Shown: positions 1-36,371, counted from the stretch's first letter. The stretch is DNA of 64,000 bases from Theodoxus fluviatilis (GCA_034096865.1 JAWQFJ010017343.1:201001-265000), one strand, 5' to 3'. Program-made: numbers and translations. The notes: a model not told the origin generated them from the letters alone.

Positions 1-905
1 CATACCCATACACCAAATTTCGGTCAAATCGAAGCACTTTGAGTTTTCGGCGGCCATCTTGTTTGTGCCCACTTCCGGTTACCATGGCGACACCTTTTTT
101 TAACCCCACCATGACCTGACCCCAGCCCACATCTAACCCCATACCAAGTTTTAAGTCGATGGGAACTCCTGTGTCTCAGGCGGCTTCGCCGCCTTCGACA
201 CAGTCGTCCATTGTTTACTCTGCCGCCATTTTGTTTTTCTCGTGACATAACCATGGTAACCGAAAAATTTGTTCACAGATCTTCATCATTTGACTTGACC
301 AACCCACACACCAAACTTTGGTCAAATCGGAGCACTTTGAGTTTTCGGTGGCCATCTTGTTTGTGCCCACTTCCGGTTACCATGGCAACTCCATTTCTTT
401 TAACCCCACCCTGACCTGACCCCGGCCAACACCTAACCCCACACCAAGTTTCACCTACCCACACACCAAATTTAGGTCAAATCGGAGCACTTTGAGTTTT
501 TGGCGGCCATCTTGTTTGTGCCCACTTCCGGTTACCAAGGCGACACCATTTTTTTTACCCCACCATGACCTGACCCCGGCCCACACCTAACCCCATACCA
601 AGTTTTAAGTCGATGGGAACTCCTGTGTCTCAGGCGGCTTCGCCGCCTTCGACACAGTCGTCCAAATTCTTCAGCCGCCATCTTGTTTTTCTCGTGACGT
701 AACCATGGTAACCAAATTTTTTTTCACAGATGTTCATCATTCGACTTTACCAACCCACACACCAAATTTAGGTCAAATCGGAGCACTTTGAGTTTTCGGC
801 GGCCATCTTGTTTGTGCCCACTTCCGGTTACCATGGCAACACCATTTTTTAAACCCCACGTTGACCTGACCCCGGTCCACACCTAACCCCATACCAAGTT
901 TCAAG
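1..905. repeat. Composite dispersed repeat, duplicated modules
   Basis: Two modules alternate. One, about 150 bp, carries a GGCGGCCATCTTG-like core followed by CCACTTCCGGTTACCATGG, and begins near 7, 305, 463 and 760. The other, about 150 bp, carries a GC hairpin (GGCGGCTTCGCCGCC) near 180 and 632. The larger block repeats with a period of about 455 bp. Both modules are free of convincing coding sequence. The left end may be cut by the window edge. It lies in what should be intron 3 of DPP3 copy B. Confidence 0.75.
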
Positions 906-988
906 TCGATCGGAATAAAACTGTTGAAACGTATAAGTGTCACACAGACAGACAGACAGACACACACACAGCTCACTTATATATACAG

Positions 989-989
<1 letters not shown>

Positions 990-1052
<63 letters not shown>
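990..1052. repeat. (GT)n microsatellite
   Basis: About 31 uninterrupted GT units, directly after a short CAGA/CACA run. This explains the Val-Cys ORFs here. Confidence 0.95.
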
Positions 1053-1054
<2 letters not shown>

Positions 1055-1441
1055 AACGTCCTACAAGTTATTTTTTGGAGAAAGAACAAGCTGTGAAAAA
1101 GCTACTAACAAAACACCTGCATATTTCCATTGTGTATGGGATGCTACAACCTTTCCCTGAGATCCGCTGGGAAGCCAGCTTACAATCAATGGCAGGACTG
1201 CATTGTTTCACATCTGAAAATGCTCTGTACATTGTATACTTTACAGGATTTGAGGCTTGTAGAGTAGTAGTATCAAATTCCTCAGTTCCTATTCAGGAGC
1301 TGAAATAAATTTGTAATGATTTTGGACAAATTTGCATAAAGTTTGCATATGCAGCCAAAATGAATGTAAAACAAAACTTTCAAAGTGCATAAGTTTCACC
1401 TATTGATCAGTCATTCCACTGCATCATGGGTGAATGTGCAT

Positions 1442-1442
<1 letters not shown>

Positions 1443-1509
<67 letters not shown>
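1443..1509. repeat. (CA)n microsatellite
   Basis: Pure CA run of about 33 units followed by ACTC and ACGC variants. Confidence 0.95.
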
Positions 1510-1513
<4 letters not shown>

Positions 1514-1657
1514 TCACACGCACGCACACAAAGCTCCTTTTTGCTAATTCTAGACCTAATTCTAGACCTGTCTTGAATTATATACACAGATTACAAAATT
1601 ACACTTGTTGATATAAAAGTGTAATGCATTACTTTTCAAAGGCAAGAAGACACCAAC

Positions 1658-3871
<2,214 letters not shown>

Positions 3872-4172
3872 CCTGTTTCTCTGAAAAACAAAATTAAATG
3901 ACCACACATGTGAAGTGAGTGATTCCTGGAAAGCATGTTTGAGACTGAGCAATGTTTACGGAACGAAAGGAGATTGGTTGGTGAAAGCAGTGAACTTGTA
4001 CTCAGAAAGTGTTGTTTCACAGTTCACAGTTCACAGTGTTGTTTGGAAACTTGTATGACTAAGGAATAAATGAGTTGCTGTTTGGATCCACTGGTGTCGA
4101 GTTGTTCATTCCTTGGATGTGAAGGCCCCACAACCCCGAGTGGGTTACACATGTAAATGAAATGGATTATCA

Positions 4173-4173
4173 A

Positions 4174-4243
<70 letters not shown>

Positions 4244-4325
4244 ACTCACTCACTCACACTCACACACACACACACACACACATACACACACACACACACA
4301 CACACAAAACACACACACACACACT
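4173..4325. repeat. (TC)n then (CA)n microsatellite
   Basis: TC run to about 4240, a few CACT units, then an interrupted CA run. Confidence 0.95.
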
Positions 4326-4550
4326 CATACACTTATTCATTGATTCAAAGATTCCTGTTAACATTTACAGTAACAGAATCTTTGAATGACAAAACAGCCT
4401 CATGCATTGAACAAGAAAGTTTTGAAAATTGCAAGTTTACACCACATGAAGCAACAGACAAGTCCTCAATGCTACAACATCTCTGGGAGTGACAACTATC
4501 AAGAGCACTAACGTCTCTCATTCAATGGCGGCAGTGATGCTGACACTCAC

Positions 4551-4698
4551 CACCAGACTTGGCAACTGCCGGAATGGAGCTCTGCGAGCAACACAGTGCC
4601 ACAAAGTAGGGATGAACTTCATCCCTGAGAAACTTCACCACTGCTTTAAAAGGCACAGGTATCACACTTAGAGCTTGTGATGAGTCATCTATATATCC
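4551..4698 (-). CDS. Unrecognised exon-like segment
   Basis: A 148-bp open segment on the minus strand is bounded by a TTTTCAG acceptor and a GTGAGT donor. It would encode about 49 residues including VPFKAVVKFLRDEV. I do not recognise the product. It lies between the candidate 5' exon and exon 1 of DPP3 copy B. If spliced directly to exon 1 it would meet a stop in that frame, so it is not an N-terminal extension of DPP3. It could be an untranslated alternative exon, an exon of a nested gene, or chance. Confidence 0.3.
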
Positions 4699-5339
4699 CT
4701 GAAAATTAATCATATACATTACCACGTCAACAGGTTCAGGGTAGTGACAATCATAATGAAGGTAATGCAATAGGTGACTCATCGTGTGACAAAATTGAAA
4801 TTGGCAGTATGAAATTCTCTTCTTGGAATCTGCATAGCAATTCATTCATAATTGTGAACATCAAATTAGCGTTTTTCTTGGTGTATACAAGTGAATGCAA
4901 ATCAGGATGACAAGTTTTGCATGTCATTAGTCATGATTAGTGAACGTCACATGATATGTGATTAGGGCCAGGATTGTCAGCATCCTTTCATCATATATCA
5001 AACTAACTGTGACAGTCTACTTTGCACCTTGTGTGACGTGTGCTATGGTCCGTTCATCTCTTTTAACATACTAAGTATTGCTGCTTGATACACAATCCAT
5101 GCTGGCTGCAGTTTTAAAAAATATGATGTAGCCAAAATATTTGACTTCTTGGACTGCAATGGCGTCTTGTCTGGGTTGAACTTAGGTTCTTTTCTGTTGT
5201 TCTCTCGAGCCCTGTTTGCAGATTGCAGATTCTTGTCGTATTCTTGTCGAGTAGTGTCTGTGAAACAGTGATGAGGAGATTATCCTTAAGAGCTGTTGCT
5301 CCTGGTATTTCCTCAGAGATTTCGTTCATCTTGCATTGG

Positions 5340-6010
5340 AATTTGTCCTGGGCATTGACTAGCCCAAATGTCAGTCTGTGAAAAAGGGTGTGTTGAAGGT
5401 GGTGAGGAGTGAGGATTCATCACTGCGCATCATCTGGCAGTAACCAGAGCACGCTGAAAGTTAGCTGATGTACTTGGCACCAAACGTTTGTTAGTGCATC
5501 CTCCAAGGTAGGCATTGGGTAGTGGGGTCTCTTGATGGATTTGTTGAGGCTCCTCAGGTCAAAGCAGATTCTGAGCTTGCAGCTTGGTTTCTAGACAATA
5601 ACCGGAGAGTTTACCTAGCCAGTAAGGGTGGGTTACTCTAGAGATGATTCCTGACTCAACTAAGGTTTATGGCTTGTCTTTCAGCTGGTTCCTGAGGGCA
5701 ACTGGATGGATGACAGGTGTTGTGTCTGGCTTTAGGTAAATTTTCTTTTCACCTTCAGGACATCCAAAACCCATCAACAGGCATTTGTAGTCCTCCAGGA
5801 CGATGTCCTTGGTCAGAGGCTCTGCTGAAGCACCAAGGGAGGGAATGAGCTGGATCAGCTCCATCTCCAGGCAAGTTTGGAGACCCAGGACAGGCTGGGA
5901 GTGGCCCTTGGTATACTCCTCCAGCTCCAGCTCCCGGCAAGTTTGGAGACCCAGGACATGCTGGGAGTGGCCCTTGGTATACTCCTTCAGCTCTTCTTTG
6001 ATCTAAATGA
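5340..6010 (-). mobile_element. Decayed Ty3/gypsy retrotransposon fragment (RT region)
   Basis: On the minus strand, 5864-5667 encodes a stretch typical of the region just before reverse transcriptase in gypsy elements (GCPEGEKKIYLKPDTTPVIH). It is followed, after stops and frame changes, by an RT-like segment with LRICFDLRSLNKSIKRPHYP near 5560-5500. Stops and shifts make it non-functional. A duplication of about 65 bp lies at 5870-6000. This copy is of a different gypsy lineage from the elements at 7.3-9.9 and 36.4-43.5 kb. Confidence 0.65.
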
Positions 6011-6180
6011 TCAACCAAGTGCTGCAGTACTTCCAATATGCACCAGAGCTAGTGTTTTCTGGTTACTCATGAAGTGCTACAATAGATTGTCTTTAGGAAA
6101 ACTAACCCTCTTTTTAAAAAATTATAATATGGGATGTAAACAAAAATTTTACAACAGTTTCTGTACGTCCACTAAGAGCG

Positions 6181-6195
6181 AAGTTATCTCCCTTG
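6181..6195 (-). promoter_or_regulatory. Shared 15-bp motif near the 5' end of DPP3 copy B
   Basis: On the minus strand it reads CAAGGGAGATAACTT. The same motif with one mismatch occurs at 35671-35685 near the 5' end of copy A. Its function is unknown. It could be a regulatory site or part of a dispersed repeat. Confidence 0.35.
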
Positions 6196-6510
6196 TCCAT
6201 GACGGAGGAAAACGGTCATTAGTATAACCACTATAAGATGCCGTTATCCGTTTGTCTGCACCTAACTTTCGGAAGTTATAGATCTCAAATGTTGGCATAC
6301 TTGCCTGCCTGTCAACATTTTTCATAACTCGCAGGAGTTGTTCAGCTGCAGACGCAGGCTCATGCTGTGTTTAGGTAATAACTAATATTTCGGCGAGTGC
6401 AAACTGGTACGCCTGCACTGGGGATACAGATCAGAAGGGATGCATGTAGTGCGATGACGTAAAGGCAAGCAAATGGTCGATTTGGCTACACAGGTGGCAT
6501 TAGTACTCAC

Positions 6511-6900
6511 CTTAGGTTGTACTTGTGAACGTACTCAGTTGTAAAAGGTATTCGATATATCGCTCGGCGAAGGCGAAGCCAACCCGGTTCGCATCAGAGT
6601 CAGACCGGCCACGGCCGATTTGTGACACCCTTAAGGCCCAGTGATGATCGAGTTCCACTGTGCTACTTTTCCAGATTGATTTACATCACACCGGGCGACG
6701 AAACTTACAATATTTCACCACTACTGCAGCTCACTCAGTATTTGTAAATTCTGATCGTCTGCAATAACTGTTTAATGTTGCGCATGCGCACGGTAGCGCG
6801 CGAAAGCGACTGTCACTCGGTCAGCACATTCATTAATGAACATGCAACCGAATCCTGCGTAAAAGAGTATGAGGTGCAGTCTGGTGCATAACCGCTTTAA
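6511..6900 (-). promoter_or_regulatory. Candidate 5' leader exon and promoter of DPP3 copy B
   Basis: On the minus strand a strong donor (CTAAG then GTGAGTA) ends a possible untranslated exon at 6511. Upstream of it the sequence becomes CpG-rich, and a perfect NRF1-type palindrome, TGCGCATGCGCA, lies at 6779-6790. The acceptor of coding exon 1 needs such an upstream exon. The transcription start is not determined and the extent given is approximate. Confidence 0.35.
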
Positions 6901-7668
6901 ATGCGCCCGCTTAACAACAGATCGTGTACTTAATTCCTTCGTTCACCGTGAATCTCGGACTATATCCGCACCATCTCTGCCTCACCCAGGCCTCCGTCCG
7001 TCTCTATGACTCGGTGACTGTCCGTCCGTCTGTCTGCCTGTTTGTCTGTCCGTCCGTCCGTTCATCCATCCATCTGTGCTAGGGTGCGCCTATCTCAAAC
7101 TGTATTGCATTTCAGTTACTTTACTTATATGAAGAGAATACACTCGGACTATATCCGCACCTTCTCTGCGGCCTTTACATCTGTTTTCACCATATTGACA
7201 CCGGCCTATTCCTCGCCGGATCTCGGCTTTACTCGTGTCTACGCAACATGCCCCTGACAACTCATCCCCAGCCACATGGTGTATGCCTAGTACCTTCCCC
7301 GTGTGTTAGAAGACCTCGGGGTACCACATTACTGCGGAGCCAGTCCAGATTCCACGCTACACCCCTACTGCGAATTTGGAGGAGATCTGTCTGTATCCCA
7401 TTTGCGGTTAAGGACCATTTTGATGCATGTTAACATGCCCAGCACACCGCTGCTGACCGCCCAGGTCTCATCAATCCTGATAACCTTATTTGCCCTGAAT
7501 TTGATGGATCTGCGACTTGGCCACAGAAGTTAAGAGACCTCAGTATGCTGCAACAACACCACGTCTATGCTAAGTGAGGAGTCAGGCTAGGTTTCTGCAA
7601 CGTCGTCCACCACCCCCTCAAAACTGCCGATGAGACACCTGTGACACAACCTTATCACTCTATCTAAC

Positions 7669-7680
7669 TGAGGCAGTGAA
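7669..7680. repeat. Target site duplication, left
   Basis: TGAGGCAGTGAA, repeated at 9426-9437 on the other side of the Penelope-like element. The duplicated bases belong to the interrupted gypsy sequence. Confidence 0.8.
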
Positions 7681-7844
7681 CGAGTAGAAAAGAAGTACTG
7701 GAGACTTTTGTCCAACTTCAAAATTGTATTTCAGAGCTTTCGGGGCCAAGTAGGCTCCTTCTTCAGTGAAGTAAAAGGCTATGTGCGAACGAGTCTGCCA
7801 AATCTGACGTCGCACCACTGCTGACGTAATGTCCGATGCCCAGC
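7679..7844 (-). repeat. Penelope-like terminal repeat, inverted copy
   Basis: 166 bp, the reverse complement of 9226-9391 with only one or two differences seen. Such terminal repeats of Penelope-like elements can lie in inverted orientation. It includes the mirrored hammerhead-like core. Confidence 0.85.
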
Positions 7845-8502
7845 AACGAAATCCACCTGTATCACAAAGTAACTAAATAAAAGTGCAAAAATAGAGTCTA
7901 GCCTATAAGGATTAACAGATATACACAAATTGCACTTAGAAATAAAGTACCACAAAACCTAACGTTGCGCTGATAAGCTAACACACCATATCAAACCTGC
8001 GCAAAGCACGAAATATAAAAGACAATACAATCAAACAAGAGAAGGCGAAAAATTACCGGGATAACATGCAGCAGACTTAATCGAAAGAGGGGTAGTGGGG
8101 GATGCAGTCAGTTAAGGCGCATCTATCTTCAGTGGTCTAGAGAAAGCGAATTACGCACTCGGCTACATATAAGTACTGTGACAACAGTTCAAAAACAAAC
8201 GAGTGAGTGGGGTATGCGGCACGGGGTACAGGCATCAACAGCGGCGGCGGGTAACGGGAAAAGGGGGGGGGGGGAGACAAAAACAGGGAGAGGGGCGTAG
8301 TCCGCATGCGGGACTCGGGACAAGGAGAGCCCAAGAAAGAAGTCAGAGGTCACCAGACCTGTAGGGCTGCAAGAACAACCGTGCATGCGTGGAAAGAATC
8401 AAGGGAGGCACGTGCCAGGTGGCGTAATGCACGGGAAAGGTATGTCACAGCACGGTCACAGGGGGTGAATGAATCTCAAGAAGTGTGGGGGCACGGGAGT
8501 CA

Positions 8503-9234
8503 CTAGTAGTGGCTCATGAACCCTAGGTCACGGTTCAGTCCAGCCCCGTGGGTGCCGAAAAGCTTGATGAGCTGCTGCTCGACCACACGTCTCCGTCGTG
8601 GGTCTTGCAGGTGTCCCGTGAGCACACTAACTCTCAGGTCAACCTCGGTGTGGCCTTGTCTGTTGAAGTGCTCAGCCACCGGGAGTGGAGTGTGATTCCT
8701 GATTGTGGCCCTGTGTCCGTTCATACGTTGTCTCAAAGTCTGTCCCGTCTCACCGATGTACCAGGCATCAGGGCACTCTTTGCGGCATCTGATCAGGTAT
8801 ACCAGATTATTGGAGCTGCAGGTGTAGTGTCCCCTGATGTGGTAGGTGCTCTTGTCTCGGGTGACGGTCGAGTCTGGGCAGATGATGTTGCACGTGAGGC
8901 AGCGGGGGGTGTTGCAGGGTTGCACGCTTCCGGGGCTGGTAGGGCTAAGAGGTGGAAGTTGGCTCCGTACCAACAACTGCTTCAGATTAGGTGGTTGCCT
9001 GAACGCCAGGAGAGGAGGAGCTGGGAACACCTCGGAGAGGTAAGGATCCTCCGCCAAGAGGTGTTGGAGCCTACGCAGGCCGTGTCGCAGTCCCTCGGCT
9101 CCCGGGAAGTATTGAACCACGAATGGGACCCTGTAACCCTCCGATACATGGGGTCGTCTGGCGAGGAGATCAGTGCGCTTGTGCTTTGTAGCTCTGTCAA
9201 GTTGATGTCTGACCGCACTGTGGTAGCTGGGCAT
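8503..9234 (-). CDS. Penelope-like element ORF: linker and GIY-YIG endonuclease, RT lost
   Basis: A 243-residue open frame. The first third resembles the conserved linker after the Penelope RT (VPFVVQYFPGAEGLRHGLRR, then a basic RQPPNLKQLLVRSQL block). A cysteine cluster follows (PCNTPRCLTCNIIC), then the GIY-YIG core with LVYLIRCRKECPDAWYIGET and the Arg-containing LRQRMNGH. In this family the nuclease nicks DNA for target-primed reverse transcription. Without the RT this copy cannot move by itself. The first ATG lies a few bases inside the terminal repeat, so the start is nominal. Confidence 0.85.
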   Translation of the reverse strand: MPSYHSAVRHQLDRATKHKRTDLLARRPHVSEGYRVPFVVQYFPGAEGLRHGLRRLQHLLAEDPYLSEVFPAPPLLAFRQPPNLKQLLVRSQLPPLSPTSPGSVQPCNTPRCLTCNIICPDSTVTRDKSTYHIRGHYTCSSNNLVYLIRCRKECPDAWYIGETGQTLRQRMNGHRATIRNHTPLPVAEHFNRQGHTEVDLRVSVLTGHLQDPRRRRVVEQQLIKLFGTHGAGLNRDLGFMSHY

Positions 9235-9391
9235 CGGACATTACGTCATCAGTGGTGCGACGTCAGATTTGGCAGACTCGTTCGCACATAGCCTTTTACT
9301 TCACTGAAGAAGGAGCCTACTTGGCCCCGAAAGCTCTGAAATACAATTTTGAAGTTGGACAAAAGTCTCCAGTACTTCTTTTCTACTCGTT
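9226..9391 (+). repeat. Penelope-like terminal repeat
   Basis: Mate of 7679-7844. It contains a hammerhead-like core: CTGAAGA at 9304-9310, a possible stem II (GGAGCC with GGCCCC), and GAAA at 9329-9332. Hammerhead ribozymes are known in terminal repeats of this retroelement class. Stem III and the cleavage site were not established here. Confidence 0.75.
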
Positions 9392-9945
9392 TACGAGTCC
9401 AACACCGGCCTCCTGTTTTCTAGATTGAGGCAGTGAAGACACACTCAATAATTGTTAGATAAGGAGGTGATCAAAGACTGTTGGTCCCTATGCTGCACCG
9501 GTCCTCCTCATCCACAAGAAGGATCCGAGTATACATCTGTGTGTTGCTTATCGCTACCTCGATGCCAAGACCTTCTGGGAGGCACACTCACTTCCCCGCC
9601 TTCTCGAGACCTTTGACGCCCTGGCCAGAGCACAGTTCTTCTCAACTCTTGACCTCACCAGCAACTACCACCAGATAGCCATGGAGTCAGATGACCAATA
9701 CTAGTCAGCATTTACTACACCATTCTGACTGAGTTCTACAGGATGCTATTTGGTCTCACGAATGTCCCTGTGACATTCCAGAGACTAATGCAGACAGTGA
9801 TGTCACTCCCTTGTCAATCTTGTTTTGGCATACCTGGATGATGTCTTGGTGTTTAGCAAGACATACGATGAACACCTGATTTTCCTTGACAAGCTGCTGA
9901 CTCGCATAGGAGATACTGGTCTAAAAATCAAGTTATTCAGTGCAA

Positions 9946-10980
9946 TACATACAATACAAGAAACTGAGAGCGTGGTTTAAATATGGTTTAATCAAATGAG
10001 ACTTCAACATGATCATCTTCTTAAGTCTCCCATTCGAGTCTAAAAATAGGTATTGGAATTGGACACTTAATTGTCATTTGCACACTGATGAAGCTTCTGC
10101 ACCTGATGTGGTATGTGTGTGTGTGTATCTCACGGTCAACCCAGCATACTCAACAAGGGGATCCTAAATAAGCTTTATTTGTGCACTCCTAATAGCTGTG
10201 ATACATTATTTGAAGACTTGATGTTAAAAATTCATGACACACATCAGCCTAATACAATTCTTCACTTTGTCATTTCACTTCAAAGCAATACACCTACTTA
10301 ATCTATTCATCTTCAACACACTGTTACAGCAAACTACCTACAGATCCCATTGTACAAAAATCACTAAACTTTTCCATCTAACCAACTCAGAAATAGCCCC
10401 TTTCTCCTAAATCTACATTGCATACACATAATACTTTGCAGTTTGCCCATCAATAGAATTTTTTTTTTTTAAGCAAAAATCTCATGAGGACACTTGCACC
10501 TCTGTAAAACGGGAACAAGAAAAATATTTTCTAAGGAGAAAACTGTTTTGCATGAAGAGACTGCCAGTGCTTTTCTGAGACACCAGCAGTGGACAACCAA
10601 AGCACAACCTCACAGAAATGGTAGCCTCTCTTTCACAGCTGGAGTTCTTTTTATGAGTGAACCAAGGCCAATGTCATAGTTCTGGTTGTTTCCCTCTGTT
10701 AGTACACGATAAACTGGATACTGACATTTGCATATTCACAAGTAATAACAGGTCTTGTAGTTTCCTTGAAACCAGTAGCATAACTGGGAATAAACACTCA
10801 ATGAAAACTTCCAGCATTCTGCACTTTGCAGGATAAAAATAATTGATCCGGATAAGTGAAACTTAACAGCTTTTGTAACTTCTCAACTCAAACAATAAAT
10901 CTGGGATCAACTCTACATATTAAAAGTCAGAGCATCATGTATGTTTAAGATAAGAATAGCTTGAGCAAATTAGCTTGGTG
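9946..10980. other. Intergenic, AT-rich, no feature seen
   Basis: No coding exon, transposon domain or long repeat was recognised between the gypsy remnant and the 3' end of DPP3 copy A. Confidence 0.5.
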
Positions 10981-10982
10981 AG

Positions 10983-10988
10983 TTTATT
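10983..10988 (-). terminator. Candidate poly(A) signal of DPP3 copy A
   Basis: AATAAA on the minus strand about 420 bases after the stop codon at 11410-11412. This is a plausible end of the 3' UTR, not proved by sequence alone. Confidence 0.35.
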
Positions 10989-11409
10989 GTGGTTCTACAA
11001 TGAAAATTAGTTCTATCGTCTCACAGATAGAGCCATAAGAGAAATAGGGTTGAATATACAGTATGTATGTCTTGAGGAAAAAACCCTCATCCCCTTCACC
11101 TGGCTTCCCTCCTCCATACTTCTACACCTGCTGGTCCCACCACAATGGCAAACACACAAGCGAGAGTAATCAGCATTGCCAATTCAAGAGGATTCAAGGC
11201 AGGTAGAAGTTTTTACATGACTACAAGCAGCAAGACCTATGGCTTGCTAAGGACTAGCATTTACCACAGGGCAAGTTATGACACTGCCACCAGTGCACCA
11301 AGGACAAGCATGTACTGCAGGGCATGTGTAGAGATTGTCACCAGTGTGCATCCACAAGGAATACACATCCATCTTGCCAGAGCAAGGCTGCAGGCAGCCA
11401 GGGAAAGTG

Positions 11410-34041
<22,632 letters not shown>

Positions 34042-34321
34042 TGTAGCAACTGAAAAAGCAAAGCATGCATAAGTCAGATTGTAGGAAGTTGATCTTTCAT
34101 TCAGTTTTATCATTTGGGTTTTCCATTACAATTCTTTTAATGAACTTAAAAGTCAGAGTCACAAGAAATCATTAAACTAGTCCATGTGCTTTGTATTTGT
34201 CCACACCTGCTTTTCTACTGTGGCATCCAAGTCCTATACTTTCATAATATACTCATGGTCAATGATTGTTTTCAAGAGCAATTACAAGAACAAGTTGACT
34301 ACACCTACTTGAGTTGGTAAG

Positions 34322-34322
<1 letters not shown>

Positions 34323-34399
<77 letters not shown>
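34323..34399. repeat. (CA)n microsatellite
   Basis: Pure CA run upstream of DPP3 exon 1. Confidence 0.95.
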
Positions 34400-34681
34400 G
34401 AACTAAAATATTCAAACAAAATGAAAGGGGGGAAAAGCATAAACTCTGTCAACCTTGGAAACAACTAACCATTTAATGGTTAACACTAAATAACCTAGTC
34501 ATGTACTTTTAAAGCATGTAATAATTCTTTACCACTTTCATTTTCATTTCTTCAGTAATATCTCTATTATCATATAGCAACTTAGGTGGGGTTTTTCCTA
34601 TTGATATCTACAATACCTACATGGTAGAGCAACAACATAAGGGAATCTATTTCCATAATACCTGCTGCTATATTCTTCAAC

Positions 34682-34714
34682 CAAGGAGTACTCTATCTGA
34701 TATAGTACTCCTTG
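34682..34714. repeat. Short palindromic element, copy 2
   Basis: CAAGGAGTACTCTATC ... ATAGTACTCCTTG forms a near-perfect hairpin and matches 3427-3466 apart from the central spacer. Confidence 0.8.
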
Positions 34715-35569
34715 TCTTCAACACAACCCTACTTTCTGTTTTACTTTTATATCCAGAGCACCAGTAAATAGTAACCAAACAAACCAAGAAAGGCAAGGGA
34801 GGCAACTAGAGGCTATTATTTTGTTTCCATTGCCTGGCATGACAACCAGTAACTATTTTTTGGATACTGTCTCTACAGAGAAAGAGCATTTTTCAAAGGG
34901 CTGAAAGAAAGTCAACACTTTATTCTATTTCGTTTAAAATGCACGAAAAAAAGGAGTCTCCAAACTAGATCTATTCTGCACCATCATTTGTAGAATCTGT
35001 ATATTAAACCTACTTTATGCTCATTTTATTGCCGTTGTTGAAATAAATTTAGTAAATCACATTTGAAAAAAAGGTTGAAAGATAGTTTGCCATCTATTTA
35101 CTCCTAATTATTGTATGCAGATCTCCTGTGCGCATCTGCGTAACGCGTCTATCTGACTGAAATCGATGAACAACGAAACATCACAATGAAACTGCCAACT
35201 CGCTCTACAATAGTGAATAGAACCGAATTTCGTAACTAATACAGCCATTTCTGCAGCAAAGCACTGACAGTCGACTTAAGTCACATCAAACTATGGTTAG
35301 TAAAATAATGTTGCGGGAATGCAAGCCGTCTTAATTTGTCTGTTCTTACATACAGCAAGTCATAGTTTTACCTGGCGACTATGCCCAAACAAGAAAACGT
35401 GAACAAGCCTCAGCGCATTCCATAAGATCTAAGTTGGGAATCGGAATCAGGCACTTTGCCAAAATCATTCTTAGTTTTCCAACGTTCAAAGGTGAACATG
35501 TCTGAACGGAGTTGTGTTTCCACGGCATGCGAGGCAAAACAAAAGAAATAATTTACCTCTTTTACTTAC

Positions 35570-35740
35570 CAGATGCAATTGCCGGTTCCACTCGACGACT
35601 CGTCAGCAAAGCACGCGGATAGCTTTAATAATTTTCTTCGAAGAAGAGCTTCGAAGAACGACAACTCGAAAACTTATCTCCCTTGAAACCCAATGCCTCT
35701 GTGTTGTACAATGTAAGTCCGAAACTATCGAACCATCTGG
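35570..35740 (-). promoter_or_regulatory. Candidate 5' leader exon and promoter of DPP3 copy A
   Basis: A strong donor (ATCTG then GTAAGT) on the minus strand at 35569-35568 could end the untranslated first exon; a weaker alternative donor lies at 35370-35371 (CGCCAG then GTAAAA). The motif CAAGGGAGATAAG at 35671-35685 resembles one near the copy B 5' end. The limits are approximate. Confidence 0.35.
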
Positions 35741-35909
35741 AGGTTACATTTGAACGTATCTTTGCAGCACTTCCTACGAAATGGTGAAAAGACAAGGTTT
35801 ACAGGAGTTTTAAATTTGTTCTGTGTTTGATGGTCTGTCTCTAGGTAGCTAAACGCATTTTGTAACGAATTTAAGCCTTTTTTTACATTTGCGCCCCCTT
35901 CAACCTCCG

Positions 35910-36008
35910 CCCCCCCCCCCCCCCCCCACCCCCCCCCCCCCTCTCTCTCTCTCTCTCTATCCCCCCTCCCCTCACCCTCTCCCTCCTCTCTCTTTCCCTA
36001 CCTCCCTA

Positions 36009-36071
<63 letters not shown>
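35910..36071. repeat. Poly-C and (TC)n simple sequence
   Basis: C tracts with (TC)n near 35939-35958 and 36018-36071. No gene. Confidence 0.95.
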
Positions 36072-36074
<3 letters not shown>

Positions 36075-36292
36075 ATCATCAAGAGCCAAAGCAGAAGAAT
36101 TTCAGAGGAAGTCTCAAGACGTGCCTTTTCCGCCAAGCGCGTCTTGCTGACTAGGGGATCCTAGTCGACCCCTACTAGGGACATCCTAGCACCATGGAAA
36201 ATTCGTGACATTTTTTGAGTGTGTGCATGCGCCACTGAGCAGCCTTTGGGCTGGAAGTGCGCGCAATATAAGTACATTATACATACATACAT

Positions 36293-36332
36293 ACATCATC
36301 ATCATCAGCAGCAGCAGCATCATCATAATAAT

Positions 36333-36371
<39 letters not shown>
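36293..36371. repeat. (TCA)n/(GCA)n microsatellite, left half of the gypsy target
   Basis: Interrupted at 36371 by the left LTR; the same trinucleotide resumes at 43481. Confidence 0.9.

Larger units (their letters stand above)
7681..9425 (-). mobile_element. Penelope-like retroelement, 5'-truncated, nested in gypsy
   Basis: An element of about 1.75 kb bounded by a 12-bp target duplication and 166-bp inverted terminal repeats. It keeps only the C-terminal part of the usual protein (linker with cysteine motifs and GIY-YIG endonuclease). The reverse transcriptase is missing. The intact ORF and near-identical repeats indicate that it is younger than the gypsy copy it splits. Confidence 0.85.
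7255..9945 (+). mobile_element. Decayed Ty3/gypsy copy, interrupted by a Penelope-like element
   Basis: The segments 7255-7680 and 9426-9945 are colinear with about 38.71-39.16 and 39.14-39.67 kb of the intact gypsy element. They share, for example, the CTTGACCTC, GGTCTCACGAA and CTGGATGATGTCTTGGTGTT stretches around the RT active site. Several stops and frameshifts are present, one right after the region matching the QIAMER block. No LTRs are recognisable around it. It lies between DPP3 copies A and B. Confidence 0.8.

Noticed and set aside
8548..9291. Plus-strand 247-codon ORF
   Set aside because: It is the antisense shadow of the Penelope-like GIY-YIG frame, which has clear motifs on the minus strand.
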